Below are positions 1 through 9,837 of a stretch of DNA of 64,000 nt, piece after piece. Within the stretch, counting starts at the first letter, position 1; each line of letters opens with the position of its first letter. Where the stretch lies: NCBI GenBank assembly GCA_964501335.1, contig CAZCTC010000010.1, positions 1 to 64,000 of the forward strand, written 5' to 3'. Position numbers and translations under genes: made by a program. The notes under the pieces are model-generated. The model had not been told where the DNA came from. It did no database searches and saw nothing but the letters and a program-made list of their open reading frames with translations. This stretch comes from CAZCTC01 sp964501335 (lineage in GTDB: Bacteria > Chloroflexota > Anaerolineae > B4-G1 > SLSP01).

Positions 1-80
1 CATGGTCGGGATTGGTTAGTTTGTCTAGATCCGAGTTCTGAAGCCGCCGAAAATAGGTTTCTTGTGTCTGGGCTAATCGT

Positions 81-506
81 TTAGTGTTTCAGCGGTTGAT
101 ACCCGATGTATTCCAGAATTTTCCACTTCTGATCCCCGATCATTTCGGCCTCCCGGGCCAGGATTTTGCGCAGCAGCGGCAAAATGGGCTCCGTTCCCTT
201 CCAATGACGAATCAAGAGATCTTCATTGCCGGTTTCCCACAGTACCTGATCGGCCATAAAGGCGGCCAGAAAGATGTCGTCGATGTAGCCGTGAGGGCTT
301 GGGGGGCTTTCAGCGAAGATATCGGTCGGCAAAATGAAACAGGCAATGGCTCCCATGATGAAGGGGCGCAGCCGTTTGGGCAGTTCGGGATCGCTGAGGA
401 GGCCGGTGAGGTGCTGGAAGAAGGTGGGGGCAAGGGCAATCAGATCGGCGTGGCGTCCGGCGTAAGAGGAAATGTCTTCAGCCAGCAGTTCGTCGAAGGG
501 CTTCAT
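81..506 (-). CDS. DUF1232 (YkvA-like) small membrane protein
   Basis: A 141-residue protein of the DUF1232/YkvA type. The family core, a hydrophobic stretch with a proline followed by a Tyr-(I/L)-Asp-Asp motif, is visible at about residues 50-85 (FILPTDIF, then GYIDDIFLAAF). Family members are small membrane-associated proteins of unknown biochemical role. The reading frame is open further upstream, but the ATG at 506 is preceded by an AAGGAG ribosome binding site at a good distance, and the upstream residues do not look like the family. The gene is divergent from the large secreted protein and has a candidate promoter at 565-592. I am sure of the family but can give no function. Confidence 0.75.
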   Translation of the reverse strand: MKPFDELLAEDISSYAGRHADLIALAPTFFQHLTGLLSDPELPKRLRPFIMGAIACFILPTDIFAESPPSPHGYIDDIFLAAFMADQVLWETGNEDLLIRHWKGTEPILPLLRKILAREAEMIGDQKWKILEYIGYQPLKH

Positions 507-841
507 GGTTCTCCTTATAAAGAGCACACGGGCAATATGTGCGGTCATGACCGGACTTAGTTTGAGTTTAGCACAGCTTGATTTCATGGCAAATCTTGCT
601 GATGACATTGGTGTTATTTTAAGTATCCAATACAATTGATACCAGCCTGCTCATCTTCGGAGCGGGGAGGGATTTTCCCGGAATAATAGCGTTTGCCGTA
701 GAAAATTATGAATGATTGCAATATATAGTGAGGTTAAATCTTCTAAATTAAAAGGAGGTGGGGCTATACGGAAATCTCTGAGGGGTGACCGGGTGACCGG
801 TGCGATGGAGACGATTTTTTGAAGTTAATTCGGAGGAGACA
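507..841. other. Divergent intergenic region
   Basis: About 335 bases separate the DUF1232 gene (minus) and the secreted repeat protein (plus). It holds the minus-strand promoter at 565-592. For the plus-strand gene I see no convincing -35/-10 pair. An AAAGGAGGTG at 751 resembles a strong ribosome binding site but no start codon follows at a normal distance; the functional one is GGAGGAG just before the ATG at 842. Confidence 0.5.
565..592 (-). promoter_or_regulatory. Candidate promoter of the DUF1232 gene
   Basis: On the minus strand TTGCCA (587-592) and TAAACT (565-570) are separated by 16 bases, giving a leader of about 50 bases. The 16-base spacer recurs at other promoters in this window. 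Confidence 0.4.
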
Positions 842-3800
842 ATGAGAAACTACCCCAGATTTTTTACGGCAATCGCGTTGACGCTGGCTATTTTGCTGGC
901 GGCGGGATTGCTGCCGACTGCGTCCCCGACCCTGGCTCAGGTGATGGCTGGAGACAAGGGCGGGACCCCGATTTTGAACGAAGGATTTGATGCTACAACT
1001 TTCCCCCCGACGAACTGGACGGCTGTGGCTTTGGTGGGAACTACTTATAACTGGGTTCGTTCAACTTCCGGCACCAATCCTTCGGCCACTCCGCATAACG
1101 GGTCGGCCGGGATGGTTTATTACAACAGTTACAGTTCTCCAAGCGGCAATCAGGCGCGGCTGTCTACGCCGGTTTTGAACCTGACTACGCTTACCAATCC
1201 AGTCCTGCAATTCTGGATGTACCACAGCACCATCGGATCAACCTATGCGGATTCCGTGTATGTGGATCTTTCGCTGGATGGCGGGACTTCTTATACGACC
1301 ACATTGGGAAATTTCCTGCGCTATACCAGCACGACTTCGGCCTGGGTGTTGCATACGATCGATCTCTCGGCTTATGCAACTCAGACCAATGTGAAAATCG
1401 GTTTCCGGGTCTACAGCAATGCCGGATATAACACCTTCCTGGATGACGTGGTTGTGAGCAATGCTGATCCGGATTATGCCGTTTCGACCAAGACGGCGGT
1501 ACCGGCCCACCTTTCTTCCGTTTCTTCCGGGCAGCTGATCACCTATACGGTCGTCGTGAGCAATTCTACCGTCACGGGCACGGCGACGTTGCGGGATACC
1601 TTCCCCTACAATGTGAACTATGTTCCCGGGTCGCTGGCGATCAGCAACTTCGGGACTCCGCTGGCCAGCGATGCGGCCGGGGAAAGCATCCCGGGCGGGG
1701 CGCCGGTCGATTTGGGGAATCTCTATGTGACCGATATCGGCCCCTATTTGCATATTGCCTTTACCGTCAATGCCGATATCAGCGGCAGCAACAACTGGGG
1801 CAAATATGCGCTGTATATCGATACCACCAACGACAGCAACGGCGCGACTTCGGATGCCTGGACGCGCAAAGTAACGGTGGCCGATCCTCACAAGCCCGAG
1901 TTCGGGATCTACACATGGGTGGACAATTCTCCTTACAGCCCCAGCGCCACGCAGCTCTGGCAATGGGGCGGCTCCAGCTGGAGCAATATCGGCTCCGTCG
2001 ATGCAGTCAAACTGACCACCGGGCCGGTTTCCACTATTGAGTGGGATGTGGCCAAAGCCAAACTGGGGAACCCTTCCCAGATTTGGGTGGAGGTCTGGTC
2101 TACGGGCGGCGGCACGACCGATAATGCTCAGGATACGATCAACGAGCCGACCGCCGATTGGAATGCTACGGATTGGTCGACCACGGCGACGCTGGCGAAT
2201 TCGACGGCCTATACGCCTTCCACCACCCTGGTGTGGAGCGGTCAGTCGTTGAAGAATCAGCCGATCACAGTGACTTACGCCGTGACGCCGACGATCCTCA
2301 CGGGGTCCGTGACCAATACGGCGACGATCAGCGATCCGACCACGGCGGCTACGGTTACCATGAGCACCCTGCACACGGTGGCGGCGCCGAACTACAATTC
2401 GTCGACGATTTTGCCCCACACCATCCATCCCGCTTCTTTGATGACCTACACCCTGGTTATTTACAATTCCAGCGCCGGGGCCGGGACCTCCACGTTTGTG
2501 ACCAGCTCGATTCCGGCCGGGACGACTTATGCCGGCGGAGCAGCGGTGCAGGGCGGCGGGACGCTGCTGGCGGATTCCGGCGGCATCACCTGGACCGGGC
2601 GTGTGACGGCGACGAGCCGGGTGACGATTACTTATCCGGTCATTCCCCCGGCCAGCGGGCGGTTGACGGTGACGGCGGGGATCAGCGATGTCGCATTGAG
2701 CGCGCCGGTCCTGAAAACTCAGTCCTTCACGCTTCAGCCCCCTTCCGGCGGGCCGGATGCCTTCGGTTATACCTATCAGGACAGCTATGCGTCCGGCGGC
2801 CCGACCTATTCCTGGGTGCCCACGACCACTGCGACCCAGCTGGTTACCCGGGCCGGGACTCTGGATCAAGGCTGGTATACGACGACGCTGCCCTTCAATT
2901 TTGTCTTTTACGGCAATGTCTATACCACGGTTTATCCCACGACCAACGGGTTGTTGACCTTTGGGGCCGGATCTTCGGCTTCTACAAATACCGGGATTCC
3001 TACTACCACAACTCCCAACAATTACATTGGCTGCTTCTGGGACGATCTGACGATCAATATCGTTGCGACCGAAGGGATTTCTTACGAAGTCCAGGGAACG
3101 GCTCCCAACCAGGTGGTGATTTACTCTTATGCGATCGAAAATTACGCTGCCAGCGGCGTGCCGTATGTCTTCCAGACTTTGCTGTTTGAAGGCTCCAATC
3201 AGATTGTGTGCCAGTACAAATCGATGGGGCCCAACGCCTACAGCGACGGTTCTTTTGCCACCGTCGGCATCGAAAATGCGGCGGGGACGACCGGCGTGCA
3301 GTATTCTTACAATCCGGCTTATGGCCCGATCGAGAACAAGCTGGCGATCCGGTTCCTGCCGCCGCAGCGGCCGATGTACGATCTTTCGACTAAGAGCGTT
3401 TTCCCGACCGGGGTCGTGACTCCGGGCGATCAGTTGACCTATACGGTCGTGGTCCGGAATGTCGGGCCGGTGGACGGAACTATGATTTTCAGCGATCCGA
3501 TCCCGGCCGGCGCGACTTTTGTGGAAGCCCTGGGCGATACGTTGCCGACTTTTGACGGCACGGCCCTTAACTGGACCGGGACTGTGACCAAAGGGGAATC
3601 GATTACGTTTACCTATGTGGTGAATGTGATCGGGCATGGTTCAGGCATGATCACCAATACGGCGACGATCAGCGATGCGCAGATTCCGGCGCCGATCACG
3701 CGGGTGACGACAAATGGGGTGAAGATTCCGGCTTACAGCACCTCGACCAAGACCGTGGCCCCGACCGGGACGGTCTTCCCGGGGCAGCTGTTGACCTATA

Positions 3801-6800
3801 CCGTGGTGCTTCTGAACAGCGGCACCTTTACGGGGACGGCGACGCTCAGCGACGTTATTCCTAGCGGGGTGAATTACGTGCCGGGTACGGCGGCGGTGGT
3901 GGGCGGCGGCACGCTGGACGACAGCAACGGCATTGCCTGGTCCGGGCCGGTCTCTGTTTCCGGCCGGGTTACAGTGACCTACAATGCATTGGTGACGGCG
4001 ATTCAGGGCTCGATTACCAACACGGCGGTGATCAGCGATCCGTTGATTTCGGCTTCGGTGTCGAAGTCGGTGAACAACTCAATTGCGGCTCCGATCTACA
4101 GTGGTTCCTCGAAATCCGCTTCGACGGCCGGCGCAGTTAATCCGGGCCAGCAGTTGACCTATACAATTGTGTTGAGCAACAGCGGTCTATTGACCGGTAC
4201 GGCGACCCTGGATGATCCTTTGCCGGCTGAGGTCAGCTATGTGGCCGCCTCGGCGGCGGTGGTGGGCGGTGGGACATTGACCGATACTGCCGGGATTGCC
4301 TGGAGTGGGTCGATCACGCCCGGCGGGCGGATCACGATCACGTACAAGGTGCTGGTGACCGGCATCCGCGGCACCATTACCAATACGGCGACGATCAGCG
4401 ATCCGCTGCTGCTGGCACCCGTCGCGAAATCGGTGGCGAACGCCATTGCTGTTCCGGTGTTGAGCACCTCGGCCAAGACCGTTTCGGTGAATGCGGCTCC
4501 GGTCGGTGGGACTCTCACCTACTGGGTGGCGATCAAGAATACCGGTTCGATGACGGCTCAGACGGCTTCGCTGGTGGATGTTTTGCCGGCGGGTTTGATG
4601 CCCAATACTGGTGCCCTGGCCGCTTCTTCCGGTTCAATCATCGCGGCGGCGGGGGCGGTAAGATGGAACGGGTTGGTGCCGCCGGCGGCGACGGTCTATC
4701 TGACGATTCCGACCACGGTCGGCAGCGATTTGTGCGGTCAGACGATTATGAGCAATACGGCCGTCATTTCCGACCCGGCGTTGCTGGCTTCGGTTCCGGT
4801 AACGGCCGCGATGGTTCAGATCTACGGCGCCAATGTTAAATTCAGTGAAGGTTTTGACGAGGTGACTTTCCCACCGACGGGGTGGACAACGCTGGTCGTT
4901 ACTCCTTCAACGGGCACTGATCCTGCGCCCGCCTGGTCCCGTGTGACCGCTGGAACCAATCCCGTCGCTTCTCTTTATAACGGCGCGGGGATGCTTAGTT
5001 TCAATTCGTATAACGCCAGTGATTATGCCGCGAATCGGTTGTCCAGCCCCAGCTTTAGCCTTAGCGGGGCGGGGGATGCGGCCTTGGTGTTTGCGATGTA
5101 CCACGATTCGGGTTATTCTTCTTCTCCGGATCGGATTCAGGTACAGATTTCTCTGGATGGCGGGACGGTTTACACGAATGTCGGCGCGCCTATCCAGCGC
5201 TATTCGCTGACGACGGGCTGGTTGATTCATATGGTGGATCTTTCGGCCTATAAGGGGCAGTCGGTCCGGCTGGCCTTGTTGGGGATCAGCGATTACGGCA
5301 ATAACATGTTTGTGGATTTGTTGAGTGTCCGGAGCTGCTGCGATCTTCCCGACGGCGGAGACTTTACCTTTGCGCCGCCCTCGCCGTTGACCGGGCAATC
5401 GATCGATTTCACCGGTGCGGTTCTGACGGGCACGGCGCCCTTTACCTACAGCTGGGACTTCGGCGACGGCAGCGCGGTGGCTACCGGCAATCCGGCAACT
5501 CATAGCTATGCGGCGGCGGCCACTTATCCGGTGACCATGACGGTGATCAACCGCTGCGGTTCGACCCAGACTGCCAAATCCGTGACGGTGATGGATGCCC
5601 CGGTGGCACCGGTGATCTCGCTGGTTTCTTCCAGCCCGACGGTGCTCGGCAATCCGACTTACTTCACCGGCACACTGCAAACCGGCTCGACGCCGATCAC
5701 CTATACCTGGGACTTCGGGGACGGGACGGTGTTGGAAGCGGGTCTGACGATGTCGCATACCTATGCGGCGGGTTCTTACACTGCCATCCTGACCGCGTCC
5801 AATGTGGCGGGGACGGTTTCTCAGACCGTTACCGTGTTGGTCGGAACCGGTCCGACGGCAGGCTTCACGCCGACTTCGGTGACGCTCAATGCACCGAATA
5901 CGACGGCGGCCTTTACTTCGACGAGCTCGAATGAACTGGGCTGGCTGTGGAACTTCGGCGACGGCATGACCAGCACGTTGCAGAACCCGACCCATGCTTA
6001 TCCGACGCCGGCTGCTCAGGCCGCGAATTCCTACACGGTTACCCTGACGGTGACCAATACGTACGGGACGGCGCAGGCGACCGGACGGGTAACGATCACC
6101 AACTACTATCCTTCTTTCACGGGCGTCAGTTCGGGGCTTTTCGGCCTGATTCAGCAGGGCTCTCTCTTGACTTACACGATGCGGGTGACCAACAGCGGTA
6201 AGGTGACGGCTGCGCAGGCCAGCCTGGTCGATACCTTCCCCGGTGGGGCGACGGGGCCGGCGATCAATGTCGCGGCCAGCAGCGGCAGCATCGTGGCCAA
6301 CACTGCTTCCGGGTTGACCTGGAACGGCACGTTGGGCGTGAGCGAGAGCGTCACCCTGACCTTTGTCTTGACGGCTACGGGGAGCTGCGGCTCCAGTGTT
6401 CTGTCGAATACGGCGGTGGTTTCAGATCCTTTGACGGTGACCCCCTTGACGTTGACGACGCCGGGGAGCGGAATCTACAGTTACAGCTATCTCAGTCAAG
6501 GGTTTGATGCCACGACATTCCCGCCGACCGGGTGGAGTACCGCGGTACTGACCTTCACGGGCGATACCGCGCCGGCCTGGTCGCAGGCGACTTCCGGGTC
6601 CAATCCGACGGTTTCCCCGCGCACCGGCGCCGGGATGCTCAAGTTTAATTCTTACAGTGCCGATGCGGGGGATGCTGCCCGCCTGGTTTTGCCGGCTCAG
6701 TTGCCGGGGGTCGCGGTCTTCCAGTTTGCGATGTATCACGATACGGGCTACACCACCACCTACGATCTGGTTCTGGTGCAGATTTCGACGGATAACGGCG

Positions 6801-7561
6801 CGACTTACAGCACCCTGGCGAATTTCAGACGTTATGACGGCAGCACGGGATGGAAGTTGCATTCGGTCGATCTGACCGCTTATGCGGGGCAGAGTGTGCG
6901 GCTGGCCCTGTTGGGCGTCAGCGCCTACGGCAACAACATGTTCCTGGACGATCTGTTCGTCGGCGGTTGCCAGAGTTGTGCGGTGCCTTCCGGCGGCAAT
7001 ATCCTGGCTTCGCCGGATCAACCGGTCATCGGTCAGGCGGTTACCTTTACCGGGGTCGTCACGGGTTCCGCTCCTATGAGCTACAGCTGGAATTTTGGCG
7101 ACAACGGCACGGGTACCGGGATCACGGCAACGCATACCTATACGGCGGCCCGGGCTTACACCGTCGTGATGACCGCGACCAATTCCTGTGGTTTTGCGGT
7201 CTATACGAAGACGGTGAATGTGGCCTCTTCCTGTGTCAATGTGAGCGGTGTGGACTTCAACTGGACGCCGGTCACGCCGACAGCCGGGGTGGCTTCCTTC
7301 TTTACGGCGACGTTGGCTGCGGGGACGGCGCCTTTGACCTACACCTGGAATTTCGGCCATGGCGCCGATGTGGTGGATGGAGCGACGATTTCGCACACCT
7401 TCCCGGTGACGGCGGCCAACCAGACTTATACGGTTTCGTTGACGGTTGCCAACGGTTGTTCGGCGGCTCCGGCCGTGGTGAAAGCGGTCACCGTGGCGGG
7501 GGCAACTCCGGTGCTGGATAAGTATGTCTTCCTCCCGATTGTGATCCGCAACAGTCAGTAA
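842..7561 (+). CDS. Giant secreted multi-domain repeat protein (anchor-J / DUF11 / PKD)
   Basis: A 2239-residue extracellular protein. The ATG at 842 has a GGAGGAG ribosome binding site and starts a clear signal peptide (hydrophobic to about residue 25, cleavage near 33 after TLAQ); a GTG at 800 is less likely. Three copies of a MAM/choice-of-anchor-J-like domain, each opening with GFD-x3-FPP-x2-W, begin near residues 46, 1334 and 1885. About seven DUF11-type beta-sandwich repeats (motif QLLTYTVV and ITNTATISDP) lie near 215, 520, 848, 968, 1089, 1206 and 1760. A nidogen-like domain covers about 640-840. PKD domains with WDFGDG or a variant lie near 1510-1730, 2050-2120 and 2140-2210. The protein ends in YVFLPIVIRNSQ, a C-terminus I associate with exported Chloroflexota proteins. 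Probable surface adhesin or sheath component; no catalytic domain seen. Confidence 0.85.
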   Translation: MRNYPRFFTAIALTLAILLAAGLLPTASPTLAQVMAGDKGGTPILNEGFDATTFPPTNWTAVALVGTTYNWVRSTSGTNPSATPHNGSAGMVYYNSYSSPSGNQARLSTPVLNLTTLTNPVLQFWMYHSTIGSTYADSVYVDLSLDGGTSYTTTLGNFLRYTSTTSAWVLHTIDLSAYATQTNVKIGFRVYSNAGYNTFLDDVVVSNADPDYAVSTKTAVPAHLSSVSSGQLITYTVVVSNSTVTGTATLRDTFPYNVNYVPGSLAISNFGTPLASDAAGESIPGGAPVDLGNLYVTDIGPYLHIAFTVNADISGSNNWGKYALYIDTTNDSNGATSDAWTRKVTVADPHKPEFGIYTWVDNSPYSPSATQLWQWGGSSWSNIGSVDAVKLTTGPVSTIEWDVAKAKLGNPSQIWVEVWSTGGGTTDNAQDTINEPTADWNATDWSTTATLANSTAYTPSTTLVWSGQSLKNQPITVTYAVTPTILTGSVTNTATISDPTTAATVTMSTLHTVAAPNYNSSTILPHTIHPASLMTYTLVIYNSSAGAGTSTFVTSSIPAGTTYAGGAAVQGGGTLLADSGGITWTGRVTATSRVTITYPVIPPASGRLTVTAGISDVALSAPVLKTQSFTLQPPSGGPDAFGYTYQDSYASGGPTYSWVPTTTATQLVTRAGTLDQGWYTTTLPFNFVFYGNVYTTVYPTTNGLLTFGAGSSASTNTGIPTTTTPNNYIGCFWDDLTINIVATEGISYEVQGTAPNQVVIYSYAIENYAASGVPYVFQTLLFEGSNQIVCQYKSMGPNAYSDGSFATVGIENAAGTTGVQYSYNPAYGPIENKLAIRFLPPQRPMYDLSTKSVFPTGVVTPGDQLTYTVVVRNVGPVDGTMIFSDPIPAGATFVEALGDTLPTFDGTALNWTGTVTKGESITFTYVVNVIGHGSGMITNTATISDAQIPAPITRVTTNGVKIPAYSTSTKTVAPTGTVFPGQLLTYTVVLLNSGTFTGTATLSDVIPSGVNYVPGTAAVVGGGTLDDSNGIAWSGPVSVSGRVTVTYNALVTAIQGSITNTAVISDPLISASVSKSVNNSIAAPIYSGSSKSASTAGAVNPGQQLTYTIVLSNSGLLTGTATLDDPLPAEVSYVAASAAVVGGGTLTDTAGIAWSGSITPGGRITITYKVLVTGIRGTITNTATISDPLLLAPVAKSVANAIAVPVLSTSAKTVSVNAAPVGGTLTYWVAIKNTGSMTAQTASLVDVLPAGLMPNTGALAASSGSIIAAAGAVRWNGLVPPAATVYLTIPTTVGSDLCGQTIMSNTAVISDPALLASVPVTAAMVQIYGANVKFSEGFDEVTFPPTGWTTLVVTPSTGTDPAPAWSRVTAGTNPVASLYNGAGMLSFNSYNASDYAANRLSSPSFSLSGAGDAALVFAMYHDSGYSSSPDRIQVQISLDGGTVYTNVGAPIQRYSLTTGWLIHMVDLSAYKGQSVRLALLGISDYGNNMFVDLLSVRSCCDLPDGGDFTFAPPSPLTGQSIDFTGAVLTGTAPFTYSWDFGDGSAVATGNPATHSYAAAATYPVTMTVINRCGSTQTAKSVTVMDAPVAPVISLVSSSPTVLGNPTYFTGTLQTGSTPITYTWDFGDGTVLEAGLTMSHTYAAGSYTAILTASNVAGTVSQTVTVLVGTGPTAGFTPTSVTLNAPNTTAAFTSTSSNELGWLWNFGDGMTSTLQNPTHAYPTPAAQAANSYTVTLTVTNTYGTAQATGRVTITNYYPSFTGVSSGLFGLIQQGSLLTYTMRVTNSGKVTAAQASLVDTFPGGATGPAINVAASSGSIVANTASGLTWNGTLGVSESVTLTFVLTATGSCGSSVLSNTAVVSDPLTVTPLTLTTPGSGIYSYSYLSQGFDATTFPPTGWSTAVLTFTGDTAPAWSQATSGSNPTVSPRTGAGMLKFNSYSADAGDAARLVLPAQLPGVAVFQFAMYHDTGYTTTYDLVLVQISTDNGATYSTLANFRRYDGSTGWKLHSVDLTAYAGQSVRLALLGVSAYGNNMFLDDLFVGGCQSCAVPSGGNILASPDQPVIGQAVTFTGVVTGSAPMSYSWNFGDNGTGTGITATHTYTAARAYTVVMTATNSCGFAVYTKTVNVASSCVNVSGVDFNWTPVTPTAGVASFFTATLAAGTAPLTYTWNFGHGADVVDGATISHTFPVTAANQTYTVSLTVANGCSAAPAVVKAVTVAGATPVLDKYVFLPIVIRNSQ

Positions 7562-7588
7562 TCGCGGAGCGGTCAGTTTTCGGGGATC

Positions 7589-7622
7589 AAAAGCAGATAG
7601 GGCTCGCCCTATCTGCTTTTTC
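7589..7622 (+). terminator. Rho-independent terminator of the repeat protein gene
   Basis: A perfect 14-base stem (AAAAGCAGATAGGG, loop CTCG) followed by a T run, 28 bases after the stop codon at 7561. Confidence 0.8.
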
Positions 7623-8011
7623 ATTTTTCGGGGTGCCGTCCCCGGCCTGGCGTTCTGTCCTGAAAATAGGTTTTTATAGCATGGCCCCAGCCTTGTAACG
7701 TCCCGCAAATGATCTTTTCCCGGTCAGATACGACGCGCAGGATGGGCAGAGAGAGTTTTTTGTTTATGTTTTCGCGGGCTTCAGAAAGCCCGCGAAAACA
7801 TAGTCCTTTTTCAGAGCCGCCCCGGCAACGCACTCTGAAGTCCCTCCCCCTCACTCCGATGCCGGCGGCGCATCTTCGCCACGAATCTCCTGGAAGCGCG
7901 TTGCGCCTTCACAACCGCATGGGGGAGGGATTAGGGAGAGGGCCAGCGCGCGAAAACCATTTTCATCCTTCGGGGTGCCGCCCCCGGCATGACCTTCTGT
8001 CCTGAAAATAG
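7620..8011 (+). repeat. Pair of ~50-bp direct repeats
   Basis: The segments 7620-7670 and 7961-8011 are near-identical (shared cores CGGGGTGCCG and TTCTGTCCTGAAAATAG). They flank one copy of the palindromic repeat family. Between 8012 and 8170 there is also a GGGCGACC/GGTCGCCC inverted repeat at about 8029-8050 and otherwise nothing I can assign. No gene is visible in 7562-8271. Confidence 0.6.
7699..7830 (+). repeat. Palindromic intergenic repeat, copy A
   Basis: Left box CGTCCCGCAAA at 7699, then GACGCGC and GGATGGG..AGAGAGTTTTTTGTTTATG. A palindrome follows at 7767-7800 with arms TGTTTTCGCGGGCTT / AAGCCCGCGAAAACA. It has the same layout as the copies near 14.0, 58.2 and 58.3 kb. Confidence 0.75.
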
Positions 8012-8173
8012 CCCACGCCGTGCCCCCCACGGGCGACCATAAAGGTCGCCCCTACCCGAACCCCGCCAATGTAGGGACAGGTGGGCGCCCTCTCGTCTGA
8101 AAACAGGCTTTTTTCTCAGACTAATCGCATCGGTCGGTAAAAACAAGAGGCTTTCTGACTAATTCGCGGTGCA

Positions 8174-8202
8174 TTGCATTTTTTGAGGAGCTGAAGTATA
8201 AT
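8174..8202 (+). promoter_or_regulatory. Promoter of the diterpene cyclase gene
   Basis: TTGCAT (8174-8179), a 17-base spacer and a perfect TATAAT (8197-8202). The transcript would have a leader of about 63 bases that carries two near-identical direct repeats, TTCTAACCTTTTTCAGG (8215-8231) and TTCTAACTTTTCAGG (8248-8262), the second overlapping the ribosome binding site region. Confidence 0.65.
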
Positions 8203-8271
8203 AAACAAACGTAATTCTAACCTTTTTCAGGTAATTAGAAAGAAGTTTTCTAACTTTTCAGGAAGGTAAAG

Positions 8272-9825
8272 ATGGAAACCACGGAAGCCGCAGAATTCTT
8301 ATTCGATGAACTTTCACAGCTGCTCAAGGCTTGTGGGGCAACGGGGGGATTGGTAAGTCCTTCCGTATATGACACGGCTCAAGTGTTGCGCCTGGCTCCC
8401 CCGCCTGATCCGGAACCGGCTCTGCGCTGGTTACTCGATCAACAGCAACCCGATGGGGGGTGGGGCAGTTCATTGATGTCGAGTGCGCGGGACTTGTCGA
8501 CCCTGGCCGCGATCCTGGCCTTGAAGAAGTATCCTCAATTGAAAGGCGTTGAGGAAGCGGTGGCGGGCGGTTTACATTATTTAAATGCTCACGCGACGGT
8601 GTGGGCTTTTGAGCCGGTCGATCACTGGATGGTGGGGGTCGAGTTGATCCTGCCGCATTTGCTGCAGGAGGCTCGAAACTGGGGGTGGGAGCTTCCTTAC
8701 CATCTTTATGAGCCGTTGATGCAGGTGGGAGAGCGGCGCCGGCAACGTCTGGCGAAGATGAAACCCCGGGCCGGCACGCCGTTTGTCCATTCCTGGGAAG
8801 CCTGGGGCGAAATTGCCGATCCGGCTTTGCTGGACGGCACCGGGGGGGTGGGGCATAGTCCGGCCGCTACGGCGGGGTGGTTGGGGGCTGCCGGCGAGAC
8901 TCCCGAGCTGGAGGCTTCGCGGCAGGCCGCCCGGAGCTATCTGGCCCAGGCGGCCGAATCGACCGGATTGGGAATCTCCGGGGTCGTGCCGACGGTCTGG
9001 CCGATCGTCCATTACGAGCGGGCTTTCATGCTTTATTTTCTGGTCGTGACCGGGTTGTGGGACCATCCCCGTTTAAAAGCGGCGGTGGAACCCCAGCTGG
9101 ATCTATTGGCCGCAGCGTTGCGGGAAGATGGTTTGGGGTTTAGTGATTATTTTATTCCTGATGGCGATGATTCTACGGTAGCGGTGGCGGTTTTAAAGGC
9201 GACCGGTCGAGCGGTCTCGATTGAGGCTATTCGCCAGTTTATGCAGGAAGGCTTTTTTTCCACCTATGCGAATGAATTGAACCCTTCCCTTTCGGCTTCG
9301 GCTCATGGGGTGCATGCCCTGGGAATTTTGGGGGAACCGGAATACAATTTTTATCTGGATTATCTCTTGCAGAGACAGCTGCCTGAAGGTTATTGGAAGG
9401 GCGATAAGTGGAATATCTCCTGGCTGTATGTGACGGAGCAGGTGGTTCTGGCGCTGGCGGAGAACTTACCGGAAGCGGATGCGGAGCGCGTTTTGCAGGC
9501 TGTCCTGGCGGCTCAGAAAGCCGACGGCAGCTGGGGGACGATCGAAGAGACGGCCTATGCCTTCACGGTGATGCGAACCTTACGGAATATTTCCGGTCCC
9601 TTCTATTTTGACGTGATCAATGCTTTGATGCGAAGCGGGCATTGGTTGGTGAGAAAATTCAAGTTTCGGCAATTTGCGCCGGTTAATTTGTGGGTGGGTA
9701 AGGAGCTTTATTGTCCTTATCGGGTGGTGCGGACGATGGAATTATCGGCTTTGCTGGCCGGAATGTTGGAATATGCGGATGTGGGAATTGAAGTGCCGAT
9801 TTTTTCATCGGTTATGATTCATTGA
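8272..9825 (+). CDS. Class II diterpene cyclase-like protein
   Basis: A 517-residue protein of the squalene-hopene/terpene cyclase superfamily. Its size and the motif order match bacterial class II diterpene cyclases (ent-copalyl or halimadienyl diphosphate synthase type). The catalytic acid motif DxDD is present as DGDD at residues 297-300, followed by ST. QW-type repeats are visible (QQPDGGWGS near 61, QLPEGYW near 370, QKADGSWG near 415). Such enzymes protonate and cyclise geranylgeranyl diphosphate without removing the diphosphate. No class I synthase, prenyltransferase or P450 lies nearby, so the product cannot be named. It has its own promoter and a strong terminator at 9838-9887. A divergent triterpene-type cyclase is less likely because the length is too short. 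Confidence 0.8.
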   Translation: METTEAAEFLFDELSQLLKACGATGGLVSPSVYDTAQVLRLAPPPDPEPALRWLLDQQQPDGGWGSSLMSSARDLSTLAAILALKKYPQLKGVEEAVAGGLHYLNAHATVWAFEPVDHWMVGVELILPHLLQEARNWGWELPYHLYEPLMQVGERRRQRLAKMKPRAGTPFVHSWEAWGEIADPALLDGTGGVGHSPAATAGWLGAAGETPELEASRQAARSYLAQAAESTGLGISGVVPTVWPIVHYERAFMLYFLVVTGLWDHPRLKAAVEPQLDLLAAALREDGLGFSDYFIPDGDDSTVAVAVLKATGRAVSIEAIRQFMQEGFFSTYANELNPSLSASAHGVHALGILGEPEYNFYLDYLLQRQLPEGYWKGDKWNISWLYVTEQVVLALAENLPEADAERVLQAVLAAQKADGSWGTIEETAYAFTVMRTLRNISGPFYFDVINALMRSGHWLVRKFKFRQFAPVNLWVGKELYCPYRVVRTMELSALLAGMLEYADVGIEVPIFSSVMIH

Positions 9826-9837
9826 CAACTGGAAGTT

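Noticed and set aside
751..760. AAAGGAGGTG as the ribosome binding site of a small gene before the secreted protein
   Set aside because: No start codon follows at a suitable distance and no open frame of note exists before 842.
1238..3637. A 799-codon open frame on the minus strand within the secreted repeat protein gene
   Set aside because: It is the mirror of a GC-rich, repeat-coding gene, has no recognisable domain and low-complexity Arg/Gly/Ile composition; the plus-strand gene explains the sequence.
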